Origin: Elstera cyanobacteriorum | GTDB taxonomy: Bacteria; Pseudomonadota; Alphaproteobacteria; Elsterales; Elsteraceae | NCBI RefSeq assembly: GCF_002251735.1 | Contig: NZ_NOXS01000032.1 | Coordinates: 541,018-605,017, forward strand | Direction: 5' to 3' | DNA length: 64,000 nucleotides | Shown: piece after piece, positions 52,691-61,532 of the stretch | Layout of the letters: every line of letters begins with the position of its first letter | Position numbering within the stretch: the stretch's first letter is position 1 | Notes under the pieces: model-generated | Told to the model about the DNA's origin: nothing | Databases searched by the model: none | What the model saw: the letters and a program-made list of their open reading frames with translations, nothing else | Made by a program: the position numbers and the translations under genes

Positions 52691-54517
52691 ATGTGTGGCA
52701 TCATCGGCATTCTCGGCACCGAAGACGCGGCCCCGCGCCTGATTGATGGGCTGCGCCGCCTGGAATATCGCGGCTATGATTCTGCCGGTATTGCGACGCT
52801 TGTGGACGGCAAGCTCGACCGCCGCCGGGCGGAAGGTAAGCTGCGCAACCTGGAGCAGGAAGTCTTCAAGCACCCCCTGCCCGGTCTTCTAGGCATCGGC
52901 CATACCCGCTGGGCTACCCACGGCGTCGCCAATACGACGAACGCCCATCCGCATATGAGTGACCGGGTCGCCCTGGTCCACAATGGCATCATCGAAAACT
53001 TCCGCCCGCTGCGAGCTGAATTGGAGGCCAAGGGTTTCCGCTTCGAAACCGATACCGACACGGAAGTGATCGTCTATCTGCTGACCGATCTGCTGAACCA
53101 GGGCCTGAGCCCGAAGGCGGCGATGGTCCAAGGCATGCAGCGGCTGGAAGGCGCTTTCGCCATCGCCGTGCTGGTGACCGGGGAAGAAGGTCTGCTGATG
53201 GGTGCGCGGCGCGGCTCGCCGCTTGCTGTCGGTTATGGTGACGGCGAAATGTATTTGGGGTCGGACGCGCTGGCCCTCGGCCCGTTGACCCGCCGCATCG
53301 CCTATCTCGAAGAGGGCGATATCGCCATCCTCACCCGCGACAGTGCCGAAATCCTCAATGAAAAAGGCGAGACGGTCGAACGGCGCATCCAGATCACCGA
53401 ACTGTCGGGCGCCATCGTCGGCAAGGGCAACTATAAGCATTTCATGGAAAAGGAAATCCATGAACAGCCCGCCACGGTCGGCGAAACCCTCAATGGGCTG
53501 GTGGATGCTGGAACGCGCGGCGTCGTGCTACCCGATCTCCCCTTCGATCTCGGCAGCCTCGACCGCGTTACCCTGGTCGCCTGCGGCACCTCCTATTACG
53601 CCGCGATGGTGGCGAAATATTGGATCGAAAGCCTCGGGCAAGTGCCGGTCGAACTCGATATCGCCTCGGAATTCCGCTACCGCAACGGGCCGGTGCTGCC
53701 GGGCAGCCTTGCGATCTTCGTGTCGCAGTCGGGGGAAACGGTCGATACGCTGGCCGCCCTGCGCTACGCCAAAGCCAAGGGCGCCCATACAGCCGCCGTA
53801 GTCAATGTGCCGACCTCGGCAATGGCACGCGAGGCCGATTTGGTGTTGCGTACCCTGGCCGGGCCGGAAATCGGCGTGGCGACGACCAAAGCCTTCACGG
53901 CGCAGCTTTCCGTCCTCGCCTGCTTCGCTACTGCCCTCGGCCGGGCGCGCGGCGTTCTGAGCGCCGAACGGGAAGCGCAGATCACCCAGGCGCTGATGGA
54001 AATTCCTGCCCGCCTTGCCGAGGGGCTGGTGAAACTGCCGAGTGCCCTGACCGCGATTGTCGAAGAAGTCGCCGAAGCGCGTGACGTGCTCTACCTCGGG
54101 CGCGGCCTGTCTTATCCGCTGGCAATGGAAGGCGCGCTGAAGCTTAAGGAAATCAGCTACATCCATGCCGAAGGCTATGCCGCTGGGGAAATGAAGCACG
54201 GCCCCATCGCTTTGATCGACGAAGCGGTGCCGGTCATCGCGCTGGCACCGGAAGATAGTTGGTTCGAGAAAACCGTTTCCAACCTTCAGGAAGTGGCGGC
54301 GCGGCGCGGGCGGGTGATCGTTTTCACCACCAAAACGGGCGCGGAGCATCTACGCCCCATCGCCGCCCATGTGGTGGAACTGCCCAGTATCGATCCGCTG
54401 GTAAGCCCGCTGCTCTATGCTTTGCCGGTGCAATTGCTGGCCTATTACGTCGCCGTCCGAAAGGGTACCGACGTTGATCAACCGCGCAATCTGGCGAAAA
54501 GCGTCACGGTCGAGTAA
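52691..54517 (+). CDS. glmS: glutamine-fructose-6-phosphate aminotransferase GlmS
   Basis: A 608-aa enzyme making glucosamine-6-phosphate. The mature N-terminal Cys follows the Met (MCGIIGILGTEDAAPRLIDG). The glutaminase domain includes GHTRWATHGVAN and SDALALGPLTRR. Two SIS domains (about 290-420 and 460-590) carry VACGTSYYAAM, FVSQSGETVDTLAALR and MKHGPIALID; the C-terminus PRNLAKSVTVE is diagnostic. It starts 4 nt after glmU, in one operon. Confidence 0.97.
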   Translation: MCGIIGILGTEDAAPRLIDGLRRLEYRGYDSAGIATLVDGKLDRRRAEGKLRNLEQEVFKHPLPGLLGIGHTRWATHGVANTTNAHPHMSDRVALVHNGIIENFRPLRAELEAKGFRFETDTDTEVIVYLLTDLLNQGLSPKAAMVQGMQRLEGAFAIAVLVTGEEGLLMGARRGSPLAVGYGDGEMYLGSDALALGPLTRRIAYLEEGDIAILTRDSAEILNEKGETVERRIQITELSGAIVGKGNYKHFMEKEIHEQPATVGETLNGLVDAGTRGVVLPDLPFDLGSLDRVTLVACGTSYYAAMVAKYWIESLGQVPVELDIASEFRYRNGPVLPGSLAIFVSQSGETVDTLAALRYAKAKGAHTAAVVNVPTSAMAREADLVLRTLAGPEIGVATTKAFTAQLSVLACFATALGRARGVLSAEREAQITQALMEIPARLAEGLVKLPSALTAIVEEVAEARDVLYLGRGLSYPLAMEGALKLKEISYIHAEGYAAGEMKHGPIALIDEAVPVIALAPEDSWFEKTVSNLQEVAARRGRVIVFTTKTGAEHLRPIAAHVVELPSIDPLVSPLLYALPVQLLAYYVAVRKGTDVDQPRNLAKSVTVE

Positions 54518-54526
54518 ACCATTCCT

Positions 54527-55939
54527 ATGATTACGCCGGTCATCCTTTCCGGAGGCGCGGGAACGCGCCTTTGGCCCCTGTCGCGCAGCCTCTACCCCAA
54601 GCAGCTTCTGCCGCTGGTCGGGGCCGAATCCATGCTGGTAGAAACCGCCCGCCGCTTCCCGGCGCCGGAGTTCGCCGCGCCGCTGATCATTTGTTCCGAT
54701 CAGCACCGCTTTATCGTCGCCGAACAGGTGCGAAAGGCGGGCATTACGCCGAGCGGCATTATTCTGGAGCCGGTCGGGCGCAACACGGCCCCCGCCGCCG
54801 CCATAGCGGCCCTGGCCGTCGCCGAGCGCGACCCGCAGGGGCTGCTGCTGCTCGCTGCCTCCGACCATGCGATGACCAAGCCGGAAGCCCTGCGCGCGGC
54901 GTTGGCCTGTGGCGAAGCGGCAGCCAAAGCCGGGCGACTCGTGACTTTCGGCATCCAGCCGACGCGGCCCGAGACCGGTTATGGCTACATCCAGCGCGGT
55001 GCCGCCCTCAGTGACGGGGTATTCGCCATCGACCGCTTTGTGGAGAAGCCGGATCGGGCGACCGCCGAAGCCTATATCGCCGACGGCGGCTATTCCTGGA
55101 ACGCCAGCCTGTTCCTGTTCCGCGCCGATATGTTCTTGGCCGAACTCGGGCAGCATCGCCCCGACATTCTGGCAGCCTCGGAAACCGCCTTCCGCGCCGC
55201 CGGACGCGACCTAGATTTCCTGCGCCTCGATAAAGCTGCCTTCACCGCCTGCCCGAGCGAGAGCATCGACTATGCGGTGATGGAGAAATCCACCCAAGGC
55301 GCGGTCGTACCGGTCGATCCGGGTTGGAGCGACGTGGGCGCCTGGACTGCCCTATGGGAAATCGGCACCCCCGACGCCAGCGGGACGGTGTCGGCGGGCG
55401 ATGTCTGGACCGAAGGGGTCAAAACCTCCTACCTGCGTGCTGAACCGGATGCGCCGCTGATCGCCGCCGTTGGGGTAGAAAACCTCGTCGTGGTTTCGAC
55501 CCGCGATGCCGTGCTGGTCGCCAGCAAGGACAAGGCCCAAGACGTCAAGAAAATCGCCGAAAAGCTGAAAGCCGCCGGGCGCAGCGAGGCCGAAAGCCAC
55601 GCCATCGTCTACCGCCCTTGGGGCAGTTACGAAGGGCTGGTCGCCGCCGAGCGCTATCAGGTGAAGCGCATTGTGGTGAAGCCGGGCGAGAAATTGTCGC
55701 TGCAAATGCACCATCACCGCGCCGAACATTGGGTGGTGGTCGCCGGGACCGCCAAGGTGACGCGCGGCACCGACGAACATCTGATCTTCGAAAATCAGTC
55801 GATCTATATTCCGATGGGTGAAACCCACCGGCTGGAAAACCCCGGCAAAGTGCCGCTGCACCTGATCGAAGTGCAGTCGGGCGCCTATCTGGGGGAAGAT
55901 GATATCGTCCGCCTCGACGATAAATATGGCCGCAACTGA
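54527..55939 (+). CDS. manC: mannose-1-phosphate guanylyltransferase / mannose-6-phosphate isomerase
   Basis: A 470-aa bifunctional enzyme. The nucleotidyltransferase opens VILSGGAGTRLWPLSRSLYP, KQLLPL, with EPVGRNTAPAAAIAAL and FVEKPD at later conserved sites. The C-terminal cupin (about 355-465) has RPWGSYEGL, VKPGEKLSLQMHHHRAEHW and GETHRLENPG, the type II isomerase motifs. It makes GDP-mannose for polysaccharide. It is 9 nt after glmS and its end overlaps the glycosyltransferase gene by 14 nt. Confidence 0.95.
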   Translation: MITPVILSGGAGTRLWPLSRSLYPKQLLPLVGAESMLVETARRFPAPEFAAPLIICSDQHRFIVAEQVRKAGITPSGIILEPVGRNTAPAAAIAALAVAERDPQGLLLLAASDHAMTKPEALRAALACGEAAAKAGRLVTFGIQPTRPETGYGYIQRGAALSDGVFAIDRFVEKPDRATAEAYIADGGYSWNASLFLFRADMFLAELGQHRPDILAASETAFRAAGRDLDFLRLDKAAFTACPSESIDYAVMEKSTQGAVVPVDPGWSDVGAWTALWEIGTPDASGTVSAGDVWTEGVKTSYLRAEPDAPLIAAVGVENLVVVSTRDAVLVASKDKAQDVKKIAEKLKAAGRSEAESHAIVYRPWGSYEGLVAAERYQVKRIVVKPGEKLSLQMHHHRAEHWVVVAGTAKVTRGTDEHLIFENQSIYIPMGETHRLENPGKVPLHLIEVQSGAYLGEDDIVRLDDKYGRN

Positions 55940-56777
55940 CCGGGCGACGGTCAGCGCGGTGCTGGTGTCCTATCGCACCGGCCCCGCGCTGTTTCAATGC
56001 CTCGACGCCCTCCGCGCCGAACCGGCCCTGGCCGAAATTCTGCTGGTCGATAATGGCAATGATGACGCCACACTCGACCGGCTGCGCGCCTGGGACGATC
56101 CGCGTCTGCGCCTGATCACGGGGCACGGCAATATCGGCTTCGCCGCCGGGTGCCATCGCGGTGTCGCGGCGAGTGGGGCGCCGTTCTTGCTGATGCTGAA
56201 CCCCGATTGCCTGCTGGCCCCCGGCGCGGTTCCCGCGCTAGTGACTGCTTTGGCGACCGAAACAAAACCGTGGATCGGCACCGTCCGCCTGCTGGAAGCC
56301 GATGGGCGAGAACAGCGCGGCTGCCGCCGGGCGGCGGGCACGCCGTTGAATTTCTTCATCGAAGGGCTGGGCCTTGGACGGTTTTTCCCGCGCCTGCGCC
56401 TAAACTGGCATGGGAACCCGCTGCCTGAGGGGCTAACCGCCGTCCCGGCCCTCTCCGGCGCCTTCATGCTGATGCCGCGCGCCACCTGGGATGCGACGGG
56501 CGGCCTCGATACCGGCTACTTCCTGCATCTGGAAGACCTCGATCTCTGCGCCCGCCTGCGCGCCCTTGGCGGTCGCTGCTGGTTCCTGCCCGCCCCCGCC
56601 TGCACCCACATCAAATCCACTAGCGCCGCCGCCGCCTGGGTGGTGGAGAACCATAAGCTGGCGGGGTTCTGGCGCTACTTCCGCCTGTGGTATCCGCGCC
56701 CCTGGCTGTGGCGGGCTACCGTCTGGCTGGCGCTGGCGGCGGGGATTTCGGCGCGGCTGGTGATGAAGCGGCGTTAG
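55926..56777 (+). CDS. family 2 glycosyltransferase
   Basis: A 283-aa GT2 enzyme from the ATG at 55926. SAVLVSYRTGPALFQCLDAL, ILLVDNGNDDATLDRL, GNIGFAAGCHRGV and MLNPDCLLAPGA (the DxD-like NPD) are the GT-A motifs, with GAFMLMPRATWDATGGLDTG and FLHLEDLDLCARLRALGGRC later. This set is typical of rhamnosyl- and related transferases of O-antigen or capsule. A hydrophobic helix at the C-terminus may anchor it. It overlaps manC by 14 nt and converges on the DUF2442 gene with a 4-nt overlap. Confidence 0.88.
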   Translation: MAATDRATVSAVLVSYRTGPALFQCLDALRAEPALAEILLVDNGNDDATLDRLRAWDDPRLRLITGHGNIGFAAGCHRGVAASGAPFLLMLNPDCLLAPGAVPALVTALATETKPWIGTVRLLEADGREQRGCRRAAGTPLNFFIEGLGLGRFFPRLRLNWHGNPLPEGLTAVPALSGAFMLMPRATWDATGGLDTGYFLHLEDLDLCARLRALGGRCWFLPAPACTHIKSTSAAAAWVVENHKLAGFWRYFRLWYPRPWLWRATVWLALAAGISARLVMKRR

Positions 56778-57103
56778 GCGCTGCGGCGTGCGGCGGCGCC
56801 CCAAAGCTCCGACCCCAGGGAGCCTTGCAACAGGCCGGGAATATAAATATCAGCATTAAGACGGGGGAAAAATACGGCCAGCCCGGACGGCGATATTTCG
56901 GCTTCGCCAAGGTCCGCATCGGTGGCTGTCTCAAACCCTTGGGCCTGCTTGGGTGAAAAACTGACTTCCACCCCGTTGGACAGCGAAATAACCACCCGGC
57001 GGGTGTGACGGTTGAACCTGACCTTCACCGCGCGCGGCCAGCGCGCGTGTTGGGCTTTGCTGCGGGCTTCCGCCACCTCGATATCGCTGTCAGTAAGCTC
57101 CAT
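56774..57103 (-). CDS. DUF2442 domain protein
   Basis: A 109-aa protein from the ATG at 57103, with GGAG 9 nt upstream; a GTG three codons earlier is less likely. The DUF2442 core is VRFNRHTRRVVISLSNGVEV then SFSPKQAQGFETATDADLGE, AEISPSGLAVFFPRLNADIY. The family often pairs with DUF4160 or stands in toxin-antitoxin-like modules and may bind nucleic acid. It overlaps the upstream DUF4160 gene by 14 nt. Function is unknown. Confidence 0.85.
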   Translation of the reverse strand: MELTDSDIEVAEARSKAQHARWPRAVKVRFNRHTRRVVISLSNGVEVSFSPKQAQGFETATDADLGEAEISPSGLAVFFPRLNADIYIPGLLQGSLGSELWGAAARRSA

Positions 57104-57341
57104 GAATGTCACTCCAGGCGGCGCAGAATTTTCCGAGGCTCCGCACGATATACTCGCGAACGCCCGTCAGCACTTTAGCTTTAAATCCCAGGCTTTCCCG
57201 CAGTTCGATGGGGCCAGACGGACAGTTCAGATTAAAAACCGCCTCCATGCCAGGACCAATGACATGCACATGCGAAGGGCGATGGTCATTGGTATAAATA
57301 TGGATGCGAAACGGCTCTAAACCTCGGTCAATACAGGGCAC
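57090..57341 (-). CDS. DUF4160 domain protein
   Basis: An 83-aa protein read from a GTG at 57341 with GGAG 6 nt upstream; a TTG at 57380 would add 13 residues that do not fit the family. The sequence follows DUF4160 throughout: FRIHIYTNDHRPSHVHVIGP (the NDH..PHVHV block), AVFNLNCPSGPIELRESLGF, then VLTGVREYIVRSLGKFCAAW. With the overlapping DUF2442 gene it forms a two-gene cassette proposed elsewhere to be toxin-antitoxin-like; that role is not proven. Confidence 0.82.
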   Translation of the reverse strand: MPCIDRGLEPFRIHIYTNDHRPSHVHVIGPGMEAVFNLNCPSGPIELRESLGFKAKVLTGVREYIVRSLGKFCAAWSDIHGAY

Positions 57342-57396
57342 AGGATGCTCCGTCGAACTTCCTACCAAGAGTAGGATCAATCGGAAGCCTTAGCAA

Positions 57397-57852
57397 TCAC
57401 TCCCACCGCGCCGCCGCCGCATCATCCTCGGCCTTGGCGTCCACCCAGGTTTCGCCGCCGGGGCCTTCTTCCAGCTTCCAGAAGGGTGCTTTGGTCTTCA
57501 GCCAATCCATCAGGAAATCGGCGGCCTCGAAGGCGGCGCGGCGATGGGCGGATGCGGTAGCAACGAAAACAATCGGTTCCCCCGCCAAGAGCCGCCCAAA
57601 GCGATGGATGACCAGCAGCCCTTGAAGCGGCCAGCGCTTCGCGGCTTCCTCGGCAATCGCGGCCACTTGGGCGTCGGTCATGCCAGGGTAATGGTCGAGC
57701 GTCATGGCCGTAAGCGGCTGGCCAGCGTGATCCTGGCCGCGCACGAGGCCGGTGAAGCTCACCACCGCCCCTGCGTCGGGGGCGGACGCGGTGAAAGCCG
57801 CAAGCTCTGCCCCCGGATCAAAGGCCGCTGCCTGCACGCGGGTAACGCGCAT
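57397..57852 (-). CDS. moaE: molybdopterin synthase catalytic subunit MoaE
   Basis: A 151-aa protein from the ATG at 57852. AGAVVSFTGLVRGQDHAGQP opens the fold, LDHYPGMTDAQVAAIAEEAA and LLVIHRFGRLLAGEPIVFVA follow, with SAHRRAAFEAADFLMDWLKT and the catalytic Lys block KAPFWKLEE. It transfers sulfur from MoaD thiocarboxylate to precursor Z. moaD ends 4 nt upstream. Confidence 0.94.
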   Translation of the reverse strand: MRVTRVQAAAFDPGAELAAFTASAPDAGAVVSFTGLVRGQDHAGQPLTAMTLDHYPGMTDAQVAAIAEEAAKRWPLQGLLVIHRFGRLLAGEPIVFVATASAHRRAAFEAADFLMDWLKTKAPFWKLEEGPGGETWVDAKAEDDAAAARWE

Positions 57853-57856
57853 CGGC

Positions 57857-58108
57857 TTAGCCCCCAGTAACGGGCGGGAAGAAGGCGACCTCGTCCCCCG
57901 GCGCGAAGCTGGCATCGAGATCGGCGAAGACCTGATTGATCGCGGCACGGATGACCGAACGGTCCTCGAACACCGCCGCGTGACCGGGCGAGAGGGTCGC
58001 GAGATAATCGATCAAGCCATTGAGCGTGGTCACCCCCGGCGGCGGGGCCACCGCCTCTTCCGCCCGATTGAGGCGGGAGCGCAGCCAGGCGAAATAGCGC
58101 ACGCGCAT
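57857..58108 (-). CDS. moaD: molybdopterin synthase sulfur carrier MoaD
   Basis: An 83-aa ubiquitin-fold protein. It opens MRVRYFAWLRSRLNRAEEAV and ends FFPPVTGG, the Gly-Gly tail that is adenylated and thiocarboxylated. It is tucked between pgsA (3 nt upstream) and moaE (4 nt downstream). Confidence 0.94.
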   Translation of the reverse strand: MRVRYFAWLRSRLNRAEEAVAPPPGVTTLNGLIDYLATLSPGHAAVFEDRSVIRAAINQVFADLDASFAPGDEVAFFPPVTGG

Positions 58109-58111
58109 CGG

Positions 58112-58678
58112 TTACTCCTCGGTCTTGGGCTGGTCCATATGGCGCAGGCCAGCGCGCAGATAATCATACCCGGTGATAAGGGTCAGGATGGCCGCCGCCG
58201 CAAGGCCCAGGTCGCCGATTTCTTCGATATAAAAACCGCGCGGCCCATACTCGCCGACCATGACGACGCCGAGGGCCACCATCTGAATGCCGGTCTTCCA
58301 TTTGGCGAGGCGGGAGACGGGAACCGAGATGCGCAGGCCCGCCAGAAACTCCCGCAGGCCCGACACCAGAATTTCCCGCCCAAGAATGATGAGCGCCGCC
58401 ACAATCATCGGCCCAGCAATCCGCTGTTGGCCCACCAGAACCAGCAAGATCGCCGCGACCAGCAGCTTATCGGCAATCGGATCGAGAAACCGCCCAAAGT
58501 CGGACTGTAATTTGCGTTGCCGGGCGATATGACCGTCCAGCCAATCGGTAATGCAGGCGAGCGCATAGACAAAGGCTGCGCTCCACGCCCCCCAGGGGCC
58601 GGGGATATAGAGCAGGATGACCACAATCGGAATAGCGGCAATACGCGAGAGCGTTAGCAGGTTCGGCAGGCTATACAT
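58112..58678 (-). CDS. pgsA: CDP-diacylglycerol-glycerol-3-phosphate 3-phosphatidyltransferase PgsA
   Basis: A 188-aa inner-membrane enzyme making phosphatidylglycerol phosphate. It opens MYSLPNLLTLSRIAAIPIVV and carries the full CDP-alcohol phosphatidyltransferase signature: DGHIAR, 8 residues, GRFLDPIADK (about 48-72). About five membrane helices are evident. It is 47 nt after uvrC in a uvrC-pgsA-moaD-moaE run common in alphaproteobacteria. Confidence 0.95.
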   Translation of the reverse strand: MYSLPNLLTLSRIAAIPIVVILLYIPGPWGAWSAAFVYALACITDWLDGHIARQRKLQSDFGRFLDPIADKLLVAAILLVLVGQQRIAGPMIVAALIILGREILVSGLREFLAGLRISVPVSRLAKWKTGIQMVALGVVMVGEYGPRGFYIEEIGDLGLAAAAILTLITGYDYLRAGLRHMDQPKTEE

Positions 58679-58725
58679 CCGGGGAAACCACCCTTTGTTC
58701 TCGCAAGGCCCGCAGGCGCGGCATT

Positions 58726-60636
58726 CTAACTGCCGCCGTGGAAATGGTCATAGATTTTTTTGGCGACGGTTTTGCTAATCCCCGGCACCTGTTCAAGGTC
58801 AGACAGCCCGGCGCGGGTGATCGCACGGACCGAGCCGAAATGGTGCAGCAGCGCCTTGCGCCGGTTCGGACCTATCCCCGGCACCTCATCAAGCTCTGAC
58901 TTGATCTGTGCCTTCTGGCGCTTGGCGCGGTGGGTGCCGATGGCGAAACGGTGCGCCTCATCGCGCAGCCGCTGGATATAATAGAGCGCCGGGTCTTGCG
59001 GCGGCAGTTTGAACGGGGTCTTGCCGGGCAGATAGAAATCTTCCCGCCCCGACTCGCGGTCCTGGCCTTTGGCGATACAGACCAGCGGCAGATCGGCAAC
59101 GCCAACCGCTTCCATCACTGCGACCGCCGCCCCCAATTGCCCGGCGCCGCCGTCGATGACGACGAGATCGGGCCAGGAGCCGCCCTGCCGGTCCGGGTCT
59201 TCCTTCAGCGCGCGGGAAAAGCGGCGGGTTAGCACTTCCTTCATCATGCCAAAATCGTCGCCGGGGGTCAGGTCTTCCCCCTTGATCGTCCACGTGCGGT
59301 AGGCGTTCTTCTGGAATCCATCCGGCCCGGCGACGATCATCGCCCCGATGGCGTTGGTGCCTTGGATATGGCTATTGTCATACACTTCGATCCGCTGCGG
59401 CGGCGCGGGCAGCGCAAAGATCCGCGCCACTTGATCTAGCAAGCTGCGCTGGGTGGCTTTTTCCGCGAGGCGCCGCTCCAGCGCGTCCTTGGCATTGGTC
59501 ACGGCGTGCTTGACCACATCGGCCTTGCTACCGCGCTTCGGCACCTGGATCGACACTTTCCGCTCGGCCTTCACCGAGAGCGCTTCGGCCAACCAGCCTT
59601 CTTCCTCCACAGGATCGCTGAGCAGCAGCAGCGGCGGCGGCAGGCGTTCGTCGTAAAACTGCGCGATAAAGGACGCGAGAATTTCCCCCGGCGTTGCCTG
59701 ATCGTCGTGGGCGGGGTAATAGGCGTGATTACCATAATTGCTGCCGTTGCGGAAAAAGAAGACCTGCAAGCAGCTTTGCCCGCCGATTTGGGCCAGGGCG
59801 AAGACATCGGCATCGGCGAAATCCAGCGTGTTGATGTCTTGGCGCTGTAAGATCGTTGCCAGGGCGCGGATGCGGTCGCGGAACTTCGCCGCCGCCTCAT
59901 AATCCAAAATCTCCGCCGCCGCCTGCATCTGCTGGGTCAGCTTCTCGTGAATATCGCGGCTGCGGCCCAATAGCACCGATTTGGCGCTGTCGATCAGATC
60001 GCCATACTCCGTTTCGCTCACCTTGCCGACGCAGGGGGCGCAGCAGCGCTTGATTTGATATTGTAGGCAGGGCCGCGTCCGCCCAGAAAAAATCGTATCG
60101 GAGCAGGTGCGCAGCAAAAAGATGCGCTGCAAGGCCTGCACGGTCCGCTCCACCGCCCCCGCCGAGGCAAAGGGGCCGAAATAGTCACCCTTGCGGTTCC
60201 GGGCGCCGCGATGCTTGGTGAGCTGCGGATAGGCATGGTCGCCGGTGATGAAGATATTGAGAAAGCTCTTATCGTCGCGCAGCAGCACATTATAGCGCGG
60301 CAGCAGCTTTTTGATCAGATTGGCTTCCAGCAGCAGCGCTTCCACCTCGGTATGGGTGGTGATGATCTCCATGCTGGCGGTTTCGGCCACCATGCGGCGA
60401 ATACGAACCGGCAGCCCATTGGCGTTGGTGTAATTGGCCACCCGCCGCTTTAACTGCCGCGCTTTCCCGACATAGAGCACATCGCCGTCAAAACTTAGCA
60501 TCCGGTAAACGCCGGGGCTGAGCGGCAGGGTTTCGACCACGCGCGCGATCACCCCAGCCCCCCGGTCGAAGGATACGGGCGGGCGGGCCGTCGGGACGAC
60601 GATGGTATGATTTTCGGGCGGGGTCGGAGTGCTCAT
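58726..60636 (-). CDS. uvrC: excinuclease ABC subunit C (UvrC)
   Basis: A 636-aa nuclease from the ATG at 60636. The GIY-YIG domain is SPGVYRMLSFDGDVLYVGKA (about 40-60), then a Cys cluster (CCAPCVGK), the UVR motif QMQAAAEILDYEAAAKFRDR, an RNase H-like 5' nuclease domain (VYDNSHIQGTNAIGAMIV and VIDGGAGQLGAA), and two helix-hairpin-helix motifs at the end (DEVPGIGPNRRKALLHHFGS). No strong Shine-Dalgarno precedes the ATG. It makes both incisions in nucleotide excision repair with UvrA and UvrB; uvrB is close by. Confidence 0.96.
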   Translation of the reverse strand: MSTPTPPENHTIVVPTARPPVSFDRGAGVIARVVETLPLSPGVYRMLSFDGDVLYVGKARQLKRRVANYTNANGLPVRIRRMVAETASMEIITTHTEVEALLLEANLIKKLLPRYNVLLRDDKSFLNIFITGDHAYPQLTKHRGARNRKGDYFGPFASAGAVERTVQALQRIFLLRTCSDTIFSGRTRPCLQYQIKRCCAPCVGKVSETEYGDLIDSAKSVLLGRSRDIHEKLTQQMQAAAEILDYEAAAKFRDRIRALATILQRQDINTLDFADADVFALAQIGGQSCLQVFFFRNGSNYGNHAYYPAHDDQATPGEILASFIAQFYDERLPPPLLLLSDPVEEEGWLAEALSVKAERKVSIQVPKRGSKADVVKHAVTNAKDALERRLAEKATQRSLLDQVARIFALPAPPQRIEVYDNSHIQGTNAIGAMIVAGPDGFQKNAYRTWTIKGEDLTPGDDFGMMKEVLTRRFSRALKEDPDRQGGSWPDLVVIDGGAGQLGAAVAVMEAVGVADLPLVCIAKGQDRESGREDFYLPGKTPFKLPPQDPALYYIQRLRDEAHRFAIGTHRAKRQKAQIKSELDEVPGIGPNRRKALLHHFGSVRAITRAGLSDLEQVPGISKTVAKKIYDHFHGGS

Positions 60637-60999
60637 GAAGGGATAAGAAGACCGAGTCGCTTGCGAATCAAGGGGCTGGCGGCAAGGGTTGCGACAATCC
60701 ACGATTCCTGTGGATAAGTCTGTGGAGAAGGGTCGGATAGACGGGCGGGAGCGGCAGGACTCTAGGCGACTCGGAGGGTTGCTCAAGAAATAGGCAAATT
60801 CTACAAGTCATTGATTTTTCTAGAATTTACTGATTCCGAAACAACGCATTCCGGTGTCTGGGTCGGCTGGCAGACCTGAAGAGTCGGCAATTTATTCCTT
60901 GACAGGGATTCGCCCCGAGCTGTGCACAATGGCCCTTGACGGGGGCGCGGAATTCGCGGTTGGGCGGGTCATTTGCGAACCGCTTGCAGCCCTGCGCGG
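60637..60999. other. 363-bp uvrC-folB gap with DnaA boxes and an AT-rich island
   Basis: No gene is convincing. The exact DnaA box TGTGGATAA lies at 60709-60717, followed by TGTGGAGAA at 60721-60729 and TGTGCACAA near 60920. Between them an AT-rich patch (60785-60845) holds a perfect 8-bp inverted repeat, AAATTCTA (60796-60803) and TAGAATTT (60821-60828). The uvrC promoter must lie in the left part. The combination resembles a replication origin or a DnaA-controlled region. Confidence 0.4.
60796..60828. repeat. 8-bp perfect inverted repeat in the AT-rich island
   Basis: AAATTCTA and TAGAATTT are separated by 17 nt, about one and a half helical turns, in an AT-rich patch unlike the surrounding GC-rich DNA. 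It could be an operator or an unwinding element. Confidence 0.45.
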
Positions 61000-61422
61000 T
61001 CAGGGCGCGCTACGTTCGATCTCCACACCCACGGCGCGGGCATCGGGCATCACGGCGCGCTTTTCCACCCGCACGCGGGCGGTGCGCACCCGGCCATCGG
61101 CGAGGCACAAACGGGCGATGCGATCGGCAAGGGTTTCGACAAGGTTAACCCGGGTGCCGGTCACCAGACTGCGGATCTCATCGGCCAAAGTGGCATAGCA
61201 GACAACGGCGGCCAGATCGTCCGCCCCCGGTTCGGTTTCCATCACCAGCAGATCGACCGAGACGGCGATGGGTTGCAGCACGCCCTTTTCTTCGGGATAG
61301 ACACCGATATCCGCCATCATCTCCAGATCGTGGACATAAAGGCGGCGCAGCCCCTGGGTTGGGCGCAAGGGCATATCGACGCGGCCAAGCGTAAGACGGG
61401 GCGACAGCGAAACATCGGTCAT
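61000..61422 (-). CDS. folB: dihydroneopterin aldolase family protein FolB
   Basis: A 140-aa tunnelling-fold enzyme of folate synthesis. [20 protein letters not shown] is the FolB opening, in which GVYPEEK matches the usual GxxxEE with the catalytic Glu. Then come [44 protein letters not shown] and a closing strand [20 protein letters not shown] with a catalytic-type Lys. It is divergent from uvrB and on the same strand as uvrC. Confidence 0.88.
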   Translation of the reverse strand: MTDVSLSPRLTLGRVDMPLRPTQGLRRLYVHDLEMMADIGVYPEEKGVLQPIAVSVDLLVMETEPGADDLAAVVCYATLADEIRSLVTGTRVNLVETLADRIARLCLADGRVRTARVRVEKRAVMPDARAVGVEIERSAP

Positions 61423-61434
61423 GGGCGCATCCTG

Positions 61435-61461
61435 AACCGGCAGACCGGGACAGCCCCGGTT
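61435..61461. repeat. AACCGG/CCGGTT inverted repeat in the folB-uvrB gap
   Basis: Six-bp arms AACCGG and CCGGTT are 15 nt apart between the divergent folB and uvrB starts. The alphaproteobacterial LexA box (GTTC-N7-GTTC) was looked for and not found as a full match. It may be a weak operator or chance. Confidence 0.25.
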
Positions 61462-61532
61462 TGTTCCTACCCTCTAGCCGCCTTCGCTGCGGCGCGCTAG
61501 TGTCATTCGCGCCTAAAAAGGGGATAGCTGCT

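Noticed and set aside
61423..61532. LexA (SOS) box before uvrB
   Set aside because: Single GTTC and GAAC tetramers occur but not as GTTC-N7-GTTC or its complement.
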